The notes beneath the pieces were generated by a model. That model was given only the letters and a program-made list of their open reading frames with translations. It was not told the origin of the DNA and made no database searches. The translations under genes were made by a program, and so were the position numbers. A stretch of 64,000 nt of DNA, taken from assembly GCF_003173575.1 (NCBI RefSeq), contig NZ_QGNY01000006.1:186001-250000 (forward strand), read 5' to 3'. The number at the start of each line of letters is the position of its first letter. Positions within the stretch are counted from its first letter, which is position 1. The stretch comes from Pedobacter paludis. Lineage in GTDB: Bacteria > Bacteroidota > Bacteroidia > Sphingobacteriales > Sphingobacteriaceae. This document shows, piece by piece, positions 1-8,273 of the stretch.

Positions 1-678
1 TTAAAAATTGGTTATTTAATGGGCGAGGGCTTATGGCGTTGGAAATTATCAGAAGCTGAGAACGAGGTTGAAGCATCTGTACTGAATAATCTTATCTCCC
101 AAACGATTCAATATCTTTCGGTAAAGGATGATAAAAGAAGATTCAAAGTCTTTACTTCTAAATCTGCTTACGATGAAAATGAAACCATCCAGTTTAACGG
201 AACGCTTTATAATGAAAGTTATCAGCCTGTAAATGAATCAGAAGTTAATCTCCAAATTAAAAATGAAGGGGGAAAAGTTTTTAATTATGTGTTTTCAAAA
301 ACAGAAAATGGTTACCAGCTTGATGCCGGTACAATGCCAGCCGGAAATTATTCTTATATAGCTAATGCCGTTTTAGGAGGTAAGAAATTTACCGCTTCCG
401 GTAGTTTTTATGTAAATGCTTTAATTGCAGAATACCAACAGACTACAGCCAATCATCAATTGTTAAATACGATTTCTAAGCAAAGCAACGGAATGCTTTT
501 CATGCCTGCTGATCTACTGAAAATTGCAGATGAAATTCTTAAAAACGAAAATATCAAAACCATTAGTTATGAAGATCGTAAATACGATGAGCTTATTAAC
601 ATGAAATGGATATTTGGCTTGATCTTGATCTTATTCAGTACTGAATGGTTTTTACGGAAGCGAAATGGAGAATTATGA
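1..678 (+). CDS. C-terminal fragment of a large membrane protein (5' end outside window)
   Basis: The reading frame is open from base 1, six codons before the first visible Met, so the gene starts left of the window. About 225 residues are visible: a GLWRW-containing stretch, then a beta-rich Ig-like region (roughly residues 50-140) with alternating hydrophobic positions, and one membrane segment near the end (KWIFGLILILFSTEWFL) followed by a basic tail. This resembles the C-terminus of the ~700-residue Bacteroidota membrane proteins that carry an N-terminal VWA-like region, but that part is not visible. It is probably anchored in the inner membrane with the Ig-like part outside. The family assignment is inference; that the gene is partial and ends in a membrane anchor is directly seen. 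Confidence 0.75.
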   Translation, partial: LKIGYLMGEGLWRWKLSEAENEVEASVLNNLISQTIQYLSVKDDKRRFKVFTSKSAYDENETIQFNGTLYNESYQPVNESEVNLQIKNEGGKVFNYVFSKTENGYQLDAGTMPAGNYSYIANAVLGGKKFTASGSFYVNALIAEYQQTTANHQLLNTISKQSNGMLFMPADLLKIADEILKNENIKTISYEDRKYDELINMKWIFGLILILFSTEWFLRKRNGEL

Positions 679-760
679 TGTAAAATCTGGACGATGTTGA
701 GCGCTAAAATATAGGTTTATCACTACCTTGTTCCTTTACCCATTTTCCCTCTAACATCTC

Positions 761-1375
761 TCAGTGCCATTCATCCTTATAAACAAACTTGGGCATTTGC
801 CATTCGTACTTTATAGAGAGTAATCTGATCGTCAAACCTACCAAAGCAGCTAAGATGGTTGCTAATAATTCGCTCCCATGAAAATGCTCTACACCAATAT
901 AAACTGCTCCCGTTACAATTGCAGCGCTTGCATAAATTTCCTTACGAAACAAAAATGGAACTTCATTACACAGTACATCACGAAGAACACCGCCCGCACA
1001 GCCTGTAATCATTCCACTAAATAAAACAATTAAATAGGGAAGGTGGATTTCTTGAGCCACCCGACAGCCGATAATTGTGAAAACAACCAAGCCCATGGCA
1101 TCAAGATAAAGGAATAATTTTTTTAGCTTGGTCATAATAGAGGCAATGAAAGCCGCCAATAATGCTGCGCCTGCCGTAATAATTAAATATTCTGGGTGTT
1201 CTACCCAACTCATCGGGTAATGACCAAAGAGTACGTTTCTAACAGTTCCGCCACCTAACGCGGTAACCCAGGCAATAATGCAGACGCCAACCCAATCCAT
1301 ATCTCTTCTTCCAGCAGAAAGTGCCGCTGTCATCGCTTCGGCTGTAATTGCAATGATGTATAAAATGTGGAGCAT
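761..1375 (-). CDS. TRIC/YicG-type (UPF0126) membrane channel or transporter
   Basis: This 204-residue, very hydrophobic protein has about seven membrane segments. It is built from two UPF0126 repeats, seen in the duplicated glycine-rich motifs GGGTVRN (residues 41-47) and GGVLRD (128-133). The family is related to trimeric intracellular cation channels; E. coli YicG is implicated in glycine uptake. Length and repeat structure are normal for the family. It is a single minus-strand gene, 82 bases from the converging upstream gene. The transported substrate cannot be read from the sequence. Confidence 0.9.
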   Translation of the reverse strand: MLHILYIIAITAEAMTAALSAGRRDMDWVGVCIIAWVTALGGGTVRNVLFGHYPMSWVEHPEYLIITAGAALLAAFIASIMTKLKKLFLYLDAMGLVVFTIIGCRVAQEIHLPYLIVLFSGMITGCAGGVLRDVLCNEVPFLFRKEIYASAAIVTGAVYIGVEHFHGSELLATILAALVGLTIRLLSIKYEWQMPKFVYKDEWH

Positions 1376-1506
1376 GAGAGAGAAGTGGTTAGCTGTTTGA
1401 ATTGTTTAAATCGGTTAACTGTTCAAGTTGACTAATTATTAACTGGAAATTGTTTAACTTTTTGAATCGTTAAACTGTTTAAATGCGAACTGCCGACTGA
1501 AACTGA
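1376..1506. repeat. Degenerate AT-rich intergenic repeat (GTTAACTG/TTTAAACTG words)
   Basis: The gap is filled with variants of short words such as gttaactgtt, gtttaaat and gttaaactgttt. A similar composition fills 24260-24374. There is no open frame and no clear terminator. I take it as an old intergenic repeat; its function is unknown. Confidence 0.35.
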
Positions 1507-1806
1507 CTAATCTTTTTTCTCTTCGTGGATAATAACAAAAACATCCTCATTGTCTTTTTTCATGAAATATTTTTCACGGGCAAACTTTTCAGCTGTATTC
1601 AGATTGGTATTGAGTTCGTTTAAATCCTTCTTAACCTGTGCCGTTTCTTTTTCGAAATATTCTTTTTCTTCCTGCAATTTATTGGCCTGACTGCGATATT
1701 CATATTGCGACATCATATCGTTTTTATCGAAAAAAAGCATCCACATTGCAAATGCAACTGTTGCAAGGAAATATTTATTACGGAAAAGGTCTATTAAACG
1801 TTTCAT
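1507..1806 (-). CDS. Septum formation initiator family protein (DivIC/FtsB-like)
   Basis: A 99-residue bitopic protein: short basic cytoplasmic tail, one membrane segment (about residues 12-25), then a heptad-rich coiled coil (about 35-75) and the YFMKKDNEDVFVI segment typical of DivIC/FtsB. These proteins join the FtsL/FtsQ subcomplex of the divisome and act at midcell outside the inner membrane. It lies directly downstream of enolase on the same strand, the same eno-ftsB order seen in many Proteobacteria, which supports the call. A terminator-like hairpin (1834-1869) separates it from eno, so it may have its own promoter there. Confidence 0.9.
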   Translation of the reverse strand: MKRLIDLFRNKYFLATVAFAMWMLFFDKNDMMSQYEYRSQANKLQEEKEYFEKETAQVKKDLNELNTNLNTAEKFAREKYFMKKDNEDVFVIIHEEKKD

Positions 1807-1833
1807 AATTTTCTCGAAATGACGTAAATGTAT

Positions 1834-1869
1834 AAAAAAACATCCGAAGATTTAAAATCCTCGGATGTT
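1834..1869 (-). terminator. Intrinsic terminator downstream of enolase
   Basis: Perfect 9-bp stem (aacatccga at 1839-1847 pairing with tcggatgtt at 1861-1869) with a 13-nt loop. On the minus strand it is followed by a run of seven T (1834-1840). It sits between eno and the divIC-like gene. Confidence 0.8.
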
Positions 1870-1900
1870 CTACAAATAAGTTTTTCAACTTCTTAACACC

Positions 1901-1960
1901 CCAAACCCCTAAAGGGGCTTTACGGCATTTCCTTAAGTCCCCTTTAGGGGATTTAGGGGT
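1901..1960. repeat. Bacteroidota-type palindromic element (CCCCTAAAGGGG family)
   Basis: Contains aacccctaaagggg and, 20 bases on, tcccctttaggggatttagggg, so two nested C4/G4 palindromes that can fold into a longer hairpin. The same kind of word occurs inside the 5' end of the ABC permease gene (51762-51845) and just before it (about 51915-51943). Confidence 0.7.
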
Positions 1961-3289
<1,329 letters not shown>

Positions 3290-3323
3290 TTAGTGTATAA
3301 AGTACAATTACTAAGCGTAACAT

Positions 3324-3331
3324 CAAAGTTA
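3324..3331 (-). promoter_or_regulatory. Likely -7 box of the eno promoter (TAACTTTG)
   Basis: An exact match to the Bacteroidota -7 consensus TAnnTTTG on the minus strand, 68 bases before the eno start. No convincing -33 TTG lies at the usual spacing, so only the -7 half is supported. Confidence 0.5.
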
Positions 3332-3477
3332 GTATATTTTTTAAATAAATAAAGAGATAATGGCCTTAATGTTACGATAGTTATTCAAGTTTAATCCGTT
3401 CTTAATTTTAAATTAATATGGGGTTTTTGGAAAGCAGTAGCAGTAGTTTTTGGGTAAAACTTACAATTTTATGTTCT

Positions 3478-3872
3478 GTCAGTTGAAACTGACGGTAATG
3501 AACTGCCGAGCAATTTCCATTCATTACTGTTGACTTCATTCAACTTAAAAATTGTTAGCCATGATATTTGTATGCAGTTTGCATTTTCATTGCCGTTGAC
3601 TTCAGTCTACTTGAAAATTTTCAACCATGATATTTGTATGCAATTTCCATTTCATTGCCGTTGAGTTCATTCAACTTGAAAATTGTCAGCCATGATATTT
3701 GTATGCAGTTTGCACTTCATTGCCGTTGACTTCATTCAACTAAAAAATTGTCAGCCATGATATTTGTATGCAGTTTGCATTTCATTGCTGTTGACTTCAG
3801 TCTACTTAAAATTGTCAACTATGATATTTGTATGCAGTTTGCATTTCATTGCCGTTGACTTCAGTCAACGGT
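3478..3872. repeat. Tandem array of a 65-bp hairpin-bearing repeat (about six units)
   Basis: The word atgatatttgtatgcagtttgca starts at 3561, 3627, 3692, 3757 and 3821, giving periods of 66, 65, 65 and 64. A more degenerate unit precedes the first. Each unit contains a small hairpin of the form gttgacttcattcaac. The array is bounded by two better hairpins: gtcagt-tgaa-actgac at 3478-3493 and ccgttgac-ttca-gtcaacgg at 3852-3871. The whole unit repeats, so these are not CRISPR spacers. It fills most of the 619-base gap between eno and the esterase gene and ends 3 bases before the latter's stop codon. No gene is visible in 3257-3875. Confidence 0.9.
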
Positions 3873-3875
3873 AAA

Positions 3876-5006
3876 CTATTGAGCTATAAACTTATAAAAT
3901 GGAACAAATTCTCTATGCCAAAACCATTCTGTATGTTTCCCATCCTCTTTTTCTAAGAACACGACATTTTTATTTGCTCCATCAGGATTTAGAATATCAT
4001 GCACTTTTTTCATATCTCTAACCATTGCAACTCCTTCTTTATCACCAGCTACAAAGAAAATTCTGTTATTCTTTAGATTTGGTAAACTTAAAGTTACATC
4101 ATCATAAATTTTCGGGGCCAACCAAAATGCAGGACTAAAAACCCCAGCTGAACCAAATATTTTAGGATATGTTGCAATTGCATACATCGAAATTAAACCA
4201 CCCATAGAGCTGCCGGCAATAGCAGTATTTTTAAAATCAGGCTGGGTACGGTAGTTTTTATCAATGTAAGGTTTTAAGGTTTCGGCCAAAAAAGAAACAT
4301 AGGCTTTGCCTTCGCCCTTTCCGTACTTGCTATCATAAGGATTATATTCTTTTAAACGATCATCTCCACCATGATCAATTCCAACAATTATCATTTCTTT
4401 CAATCCCTGCCTAATCAAACTATCCATAATCGTATCAACAGCCCATTCATCCGGCCGTGGTGGGTTTGCGTGAAACAGGTTTTGCCCATCTTGCATATAA
4501 ATTACAGGGAATCTCTTTTTCGATTTTGAATAATCCTTAGGTAAGTATATCCAGACCTTTCGATGTTTGTTTAATTGAGGGATAAAAAAGGCCGAATCAA
4601 TAATGTGTACATGATCGCCAAAATGGTAATTTTCCTTTACCGTTTTAAAGTTATCAGCCCAATTCTCAATCCTTAAATCCATACTTGTATCAACAGTTAA
4701 ATTTACGGTTCTGTTTGCAATGGGTTTTCCATCACTTTTCGATTCTACTTTCTCCCAGCTTCCACGGGTAATTTTAAATTCCTGATTGCCTTTAGGTAAA
4801 TTTAATTGAATGACGTAAGTTGAACTATCTTTTCTAGTAAAACAGAAATTGCTGTTTTTAGGGTTCCAATCGTTAAAATTTCCAGCAATAAATAAACTAT
4901 CACTGGCACTGTGAGGAATGGACAACATTAAATTAACCTTAATTTGGGCTAGTAAAATATTGGGGAATATGAGTAATAAAAATATTTTAATATGCCGTTT
5001 CGGCAT
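3876..5006 (-). CDS. Secreted alpha/beta-hydrolase esterase (PF00756-type) with N-terminal glycogen-binding-like domain
   Basis: The Met at 5006 gives a clean signal peptide (MPKRHIKIFLLLIFPNILLA/Q), so I prefer it to the longer frame reaching 5129; 5018 is also possible. After the leader comes a CBM48/AMPK-like beta domain (FIAGNFNDWNPK), then an Esterase-D/Fes-type hydrolase: VIYMQDGQNLF (oxyanion region), the nucleophile elbow GSSMGG, and a late HTEWFW that supplies the catalytic His. Relatives include enterochelin-esterase-like and feruloyl-esterase-like enzymes that hydrolyse ester bonds in the periplasm. The substrate is not predictable here. The start overlaps the end of the upstream membrane-protein gene by 20 bases, suggesting translational coupling. 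Confidence 0.85.
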   Translation of the reverse strand: MPKRHIKIFLLLIFPNILLAQIKVNLMLSIPHSASDSLFIAGNFNDWNPKNSNFCFTRKDSSTYVIQLNLPKGNQEFKITRGSWEKVESKSDGKPIANRTVNLTVDTSMDLRIENWADNFKTVKENYHFGDHVHIIDSAFFIPQLNKHRKVWIYLPKDYSKSKKRFPVIYMQDGQNLFHANPPRPDEWAVDTIMDSLIRQGLKEMIIVGIDHGGDDRLKEYNPYDSKYGKGEGKAYVSFLAETLKPYIDKNYRTQPDFKNTAIAGSSMGGLISMYAIATYPKIFGSAGVFSPAFWLAPKIYDDVTLSLPNLKNNRIFFVAGDKEGVAMVRDMKKVHDILNPDGANKNVVFLEKEDGKHTEWFWHREFVPFYKFIAQ

Positions 5007-5634
5007 TTGTATTATCATTTTTTTTAAGGGCATGTAAATCGAATAAAAATTTAATAATGATAAAGGGAAATATAATAGCAACCTGATTGTAAACCCCAAA
5101 AGATAGGTGGAAATATTCAAACTTGCCACTGGTTAAAAACCACATTACGCCACCAAATATGATAGATAAATGCAAAATAAAAATATTGCTGTTTATTGGT
5201 ATAATCATGAAATCTTCTTTTTTCGCCTTATTTAAATCGATAAATAAATTAATGCTTTCGCGAAGAATGATAATTGAAACTGAAATATTGAAATAGATAT
5301 CTTTAAAAAGAAATATCATCAAATTTCGGGTAAACTCATTTATGCTGGTATTTAGAAGACCATAAAACAGACCAAAAACAATTACTATAAAAATAGAATA
5401 AACAAACAGCATAAAAAAGCGTGCTCTAATCGCACTGTTTGCTGCTCTTGTGTCTATGCCAAGTGCTTTAAACCGCATTGATTTTATTGCAATAAATATA
5501 TTTTTGATTACTTCATCCAGAAAAAATAAATAGATGATGAAAAATAAATTGGCCTGACCACTGAGTACAACATATAGCGAATATGCAGTAAATAACAATA
5601 AAGAAATGAGGTTGGTTAGCTTTGTGGTTCTCAT
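4987..5634 (-). CDS. Multi-pass membrane protein of unknown function
   Basis: 215 residues with about five hydrophobic membrane segments (for example LISLLLFTAYSLYVVLSG, FFMLFVYSIFIVIVFGLFYG, FILHLSIIFGGVMWFL and VAIIFPFIIIKFLFDL) separated by short charged loops. I do not recognise a family or catalytic motif. It overlaps the downstream secreted esterase by 20 bases on the same strand, so the two are probably co-translated. Inner-membrane location is the only firm inference. Confidence 0.75.
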   Translation of the reverse strand: MRTTKLTNLISLLLFTAYSLYVVLSGQANLFFIIYLFFLDEVIKNIFIAIKSMRFKALGIDTRAANSAIRARFFMLFVYSIFIVIVFGLFYGLLNTSINEFTRNLMIFLFKDIYFNISVSIIILRESINLFIDLNKAKKEDFMIIPINSNIFILHLSIIFGGVMWFLTSGKFEYFHLSFGVYNQVAIIFPFIIIKFLFDLHALKKNDNTNAETAY

Positions 5635-5693
5635 TTTCAGCGCAATCTTAATCTTAAAATTAAGTAATAGGAATGAGTTTTAAACCATTTCGA

Positions 5694-7100
5694 TTATTTT
5701 AACTCATCCAAAACCTTGAATAGCTTTTTGTTAATTCCACTTCCACTGTAATTATTGATGTTGATTACAATGATGTACTTATTGCCGGCAGAATCTGTAT
5801 GGTAACCTGCGAATGCCGAAACATCGTTAATTGTTCCACTTTTAATTTTCATGCTATTATATTCTGGAAATGCCCTGTAATAATCTTCAAACCAACTTTC
5901 TTTTTGCGCCTGAAATAACACATTCGCCATTGCCGAAGTTGTAATCCGATCACCTGGAGATAACCCGCTTCCATCGATAATATTCAAGCCGCTTTTTTCG
6001 ATGCCCTTATTAGCCCAGAAGTTAATTTCGGTTTCAGCGCCTTTTGAAGTTGTAGCTGGTTTTCCTGATTTTAATGCAATGGTTTTGAGCAAGGTTTCAC
6101 CATATAAATTGATGCTCTTTTTTAAAAACCAATAGGTAATCTCGCTTAAAGGTGGCGAGCTGATTGTGCTTATTTTTTGAGTTACAGCAGGAATGGGTTG
6201 ATTGTTTAAAGCCATTAATCTGCTTGTAGTAACGGGTTGATTGGTATTAATTCCAAGTCTTTTCAGCGTATCCTGCAAGCGGTAAGCACAATCAAAAGCA
6301 GGATCTGGCAATGCAACAGAAATTCCAGCTTTACCAATTCCTATGCCCCAACTTCCCCGCAAATAGGCAACATTACTATACGGTGGGAAAAATGCATAGC
6401 TTCGATCTCCTGTTCCGGCGCTTCCGGTTTTTAGCTCGTTTACAATTTGAATGTAAGGGGTTTCAGGGACCGCTTTAACAACTTTAACCTCATCCGTAGT
6501 GCTCGTACCTGGGCGTAAGTGAATATCGAACTGATTTTCTCTCCATGCCAGGCCAGATGTTCCTGCTCCGTAATAGTTTCCAATATCTTGCCATACCCAG
6601 CCTTCAGGGGTAGTTTGTGTTCCAAAAATTCTATCGTCTCCAATAATTGAACCCTCAATTTTTTTTATTCCTGCCGATTTTATTGCTGAAACCCATTGTG
6701 TTAAAACGGCATTTTCCTTATTCTGATATCGCCAGGAACCTAAAGTCGGGTCGCCACTCCCAATGATGATTAAATTTCCTTTCAAAGTTCCATCAGCAGT
6801 TATATTGCCTGTGTAAGCCAAAGTAGTTTGGAACTGATAATCCTTGCCCAGAATGCTAAAAGCTGTTGCGGCGGTTATGGTTTTCAGGGTTGAAGCGGTA
6901 GCTAAGCCAATCTGTTCGTTTTTTGCAAAAAGTGTTTTGCCGGTATTGGCATCTAAAACACAAAGTGAAGTAATGGCATGTTTAGTCTGCTCATCGTTTA
7001 ATAAATTATTAAAGGCTTTTTCCAAATTTTGAATGCGGTTTTGGGCGAAACAGCTAACTGAAATAAGGATTAAGAATAGGGTAGGCTTTAAAAACTTCAT
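5694..7100 (-). CDS. dacB: D-alanyl-D-alanine carboxypeptidase/endopeptidase, PBP4 type
   Basis: 468 residues with a signal peptide (cleavage near SCFA/Q, residue 19). The penicillin-binding triad is visible: SxxK as STLK at residues 70-73 (nucleophile Ser), an SxN-like SIN in KKSINLYGETLLK near residue 330, and KSGT at 420-423. The large insert between motifs one and two is typical of class C low-molecular-weight PBPs. The enzyme trims pentapeptide stems and hydrolyses crosslinks in periplasmic peptidoglycan. It lies downstream of asd but behind a strong terminator, so it is probably transcribed separately. Confidence 0.95.
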   Translation of the reverse strand: MKFLKPTLFLILISVSCFAQNRIQNLEKAFNNLLNDEQTKHAITSLCVLDANTGKTLFAKNEQIGLATASTLKTITAATAFSILGKDYQFQTTLAYTGNITADGTLKGNLIIIGSGDPTLGSWRYQNKENAVLTQWVSAIKSAGIKKIEGSIIGDDRIFGTQTTPEGWVWQDIGNYYGAGTSGLAWRENQFDIHLRPGTSTTDEVKVVKAVPETPYIQIVNELKTGSAGTGDRSYAFFPPYSNVAYLRGSWGIGIGKAGISVALPDPAFDCAYRLQDTLKRLGINTNQPVTTSRLMALNNQPIPAVTQKISTISSPPLSEITYWFLKKSINLYGETLLKTIALKSGKPATTSKGAETEINFWANKGIEKSGLNIIDGSGLSPGDRITTSAMANVLFQAQKESWFEDYYRAFPEYNSMKIKSGTINDVSAFAGYHTDSAGNKYIIVININNYSGSGINKKLFKVLDELK

Positions 7101-7120
7101 CAGGTAAAATTAAAGGAAAT

Positions 7121-7156
7121 AAAAAAAGTGATGTGTAACAAACACATCACTTTTTT
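7121..7156 (-). terminator. Intrinsic terminator downstream of asd
   Basis: Perfect stem gtgatgtgt (7128-7136) with acacatcac (7142-7150), 5-nt loop, flanked by A-runs on the left and T-runs on the right, so it can act in both directions. By context it ends the asd transcript. Confidence 0.85.
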
Positions 7157-7235
7157 AAATTTTATCGTCTCTCTGAATTTATATCAGCGTCTGAAATTTA
7201 AGATGCTGAACTGAATTCAGTATAATATATGATTG

Positions 7236-8225
7236 CTAAACCAATTCTTTCTGAATTAAGTATTCTGCAATTTGAACTGCGTTAGTTGCAGCGCCTTTAC
7301 GCAGGTTATCGGCAACAATCCAAAGGTTTAAAGCTTTCGGAGCCGATTCATCTCTACGGATACGGCCTACAAAAACCTCGTCTTTTTCATGAGCATCTTT
7401 AGGCATTGGGTATTTTAAGTTTGCAACATCATCAACAACGATAATGCCTGGCGATTTTTCTAAAATACTGCGCACTTCTGCCAAATCGAAATCGTTTTCA
7501 AACTCGATGTTAACAGATTCTGAGTGACCACCCATAACTGGAATACGAACGGTAGTTGCAGTAACTTTAATGCTGTCATCGCTCATAATTTTATTCGTTT
7601 CCTTAACCATTTTCATTTCCTCTTTAGTGTATCCATTATCCATGAAAACATCAATATGAGGAAGTACGTTTAAATCGATTTCGTATGCATAAGCTTTTGG
7701 CCCATCAATACCTTTTCTTTCGTTCATTAATTGCTCAACCGCTTTAACACCCGTTCCGGTAACCGATTGGTAAGTAGAAACTACTACACGTTTAATTTTA
7801 TATTTATCGTGCAAGGGTTTTAAAACTACAACCATTTGAATGGTAGAACAGTTCGGGTTTGCAATAATTTTATTATCAATAGAAAGCTCGTGCGCATTAA
7901 CCTCCGGAACGATTAATTTAATCGCCGGGTCCATTCTCCATGCCGAAGAATTATCAATAACCGTTGTACCAGCTTCTTTAAAACGTGGTGCATGCTCTAG
8001 TGAAGTATTTCCTCCTGCAGAAAATAAAGCGATATCTGGTTTCATCCCGATTGCAGTATCCATGCTAACGATTGGGAACTTCTTACCCTTAAAAGTAATT
8101 TCCTTACCAACGCTCTTTTCTGATGCTACGGGAATTAACTCTGTTAAAGGGAAATTTCTTTCCTCCAATACTTTTAACATTACAGTGCCTACCAATCCGG
8201 TTGCACCTACTACTGCTACTTTCAT
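7236..8225 (-). CDS. asd: Aspartate-semialdehyde dehydrogenase
   Basis: 329 residues. It reduces L-aspartyl-4-phosphate to aspartate semialdehyde with NADPH, the branch point to lysine/diaminopimelate, threonine and methionine. The N-terminal Rossmann motif GATGLVG is at residues 7-13 and the active-site Cys126 sits in NPNCSTIQ. The substrate-binding and acid/base residues are expected in the later segments RIPVMGGHSESVNIEF and FVGRIR. Length and start are standard. It diverges from the lamin-tail gene with only 48 bases between starts. Confidence 0.97.
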   Translation of the reverse strand: MKVAVVGATGLVGTVMLKVLEERNFPLTELIPVASEKSVGKEITFKGKKFPIVSMDTAIGMKPDIALFSAGGNTSLEHAPRFKEAGTTVIDNSSAWRMDPAIKLIVPEVNAHELSIDNKIIANPNCSTIQMVVVLKPLHDKYKIKRVVVSTYQSVTGTGVKAVEQLMNERKGIDGPKAYAYEIDLNVLPHIDVFMDNGYTKEEMKMVKETNKIMSDDSIKVTATTVRIPVMGGHSESVNIEFENDFDLAEVRSILEKSPGIIVVDDVANLKYPMPKDAHEKDEVFVGRIRRDESAPKALNLWIVADNLRKGAATNAVQIAEYLIQKELV

Positions 8226-8273
8226 TTTAAATTTTAATTATTATATTTATAAACATTTGATATAAGCCCAAAT

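Noticed and set aside
3478..3872. Regularly spaced repeats that could be a CRISPR array
   Set aside because: The entire 65-bp unit repeats; there are no unique spacers, and no cas genes are nearby.
5007..5129. N-terminal 41-residue extension of the secreted esterase
   Set aside because: It would overlap the upstream gene by over 140 bases and bury the signal peptide; the Met at 5006 gives a standard leader.
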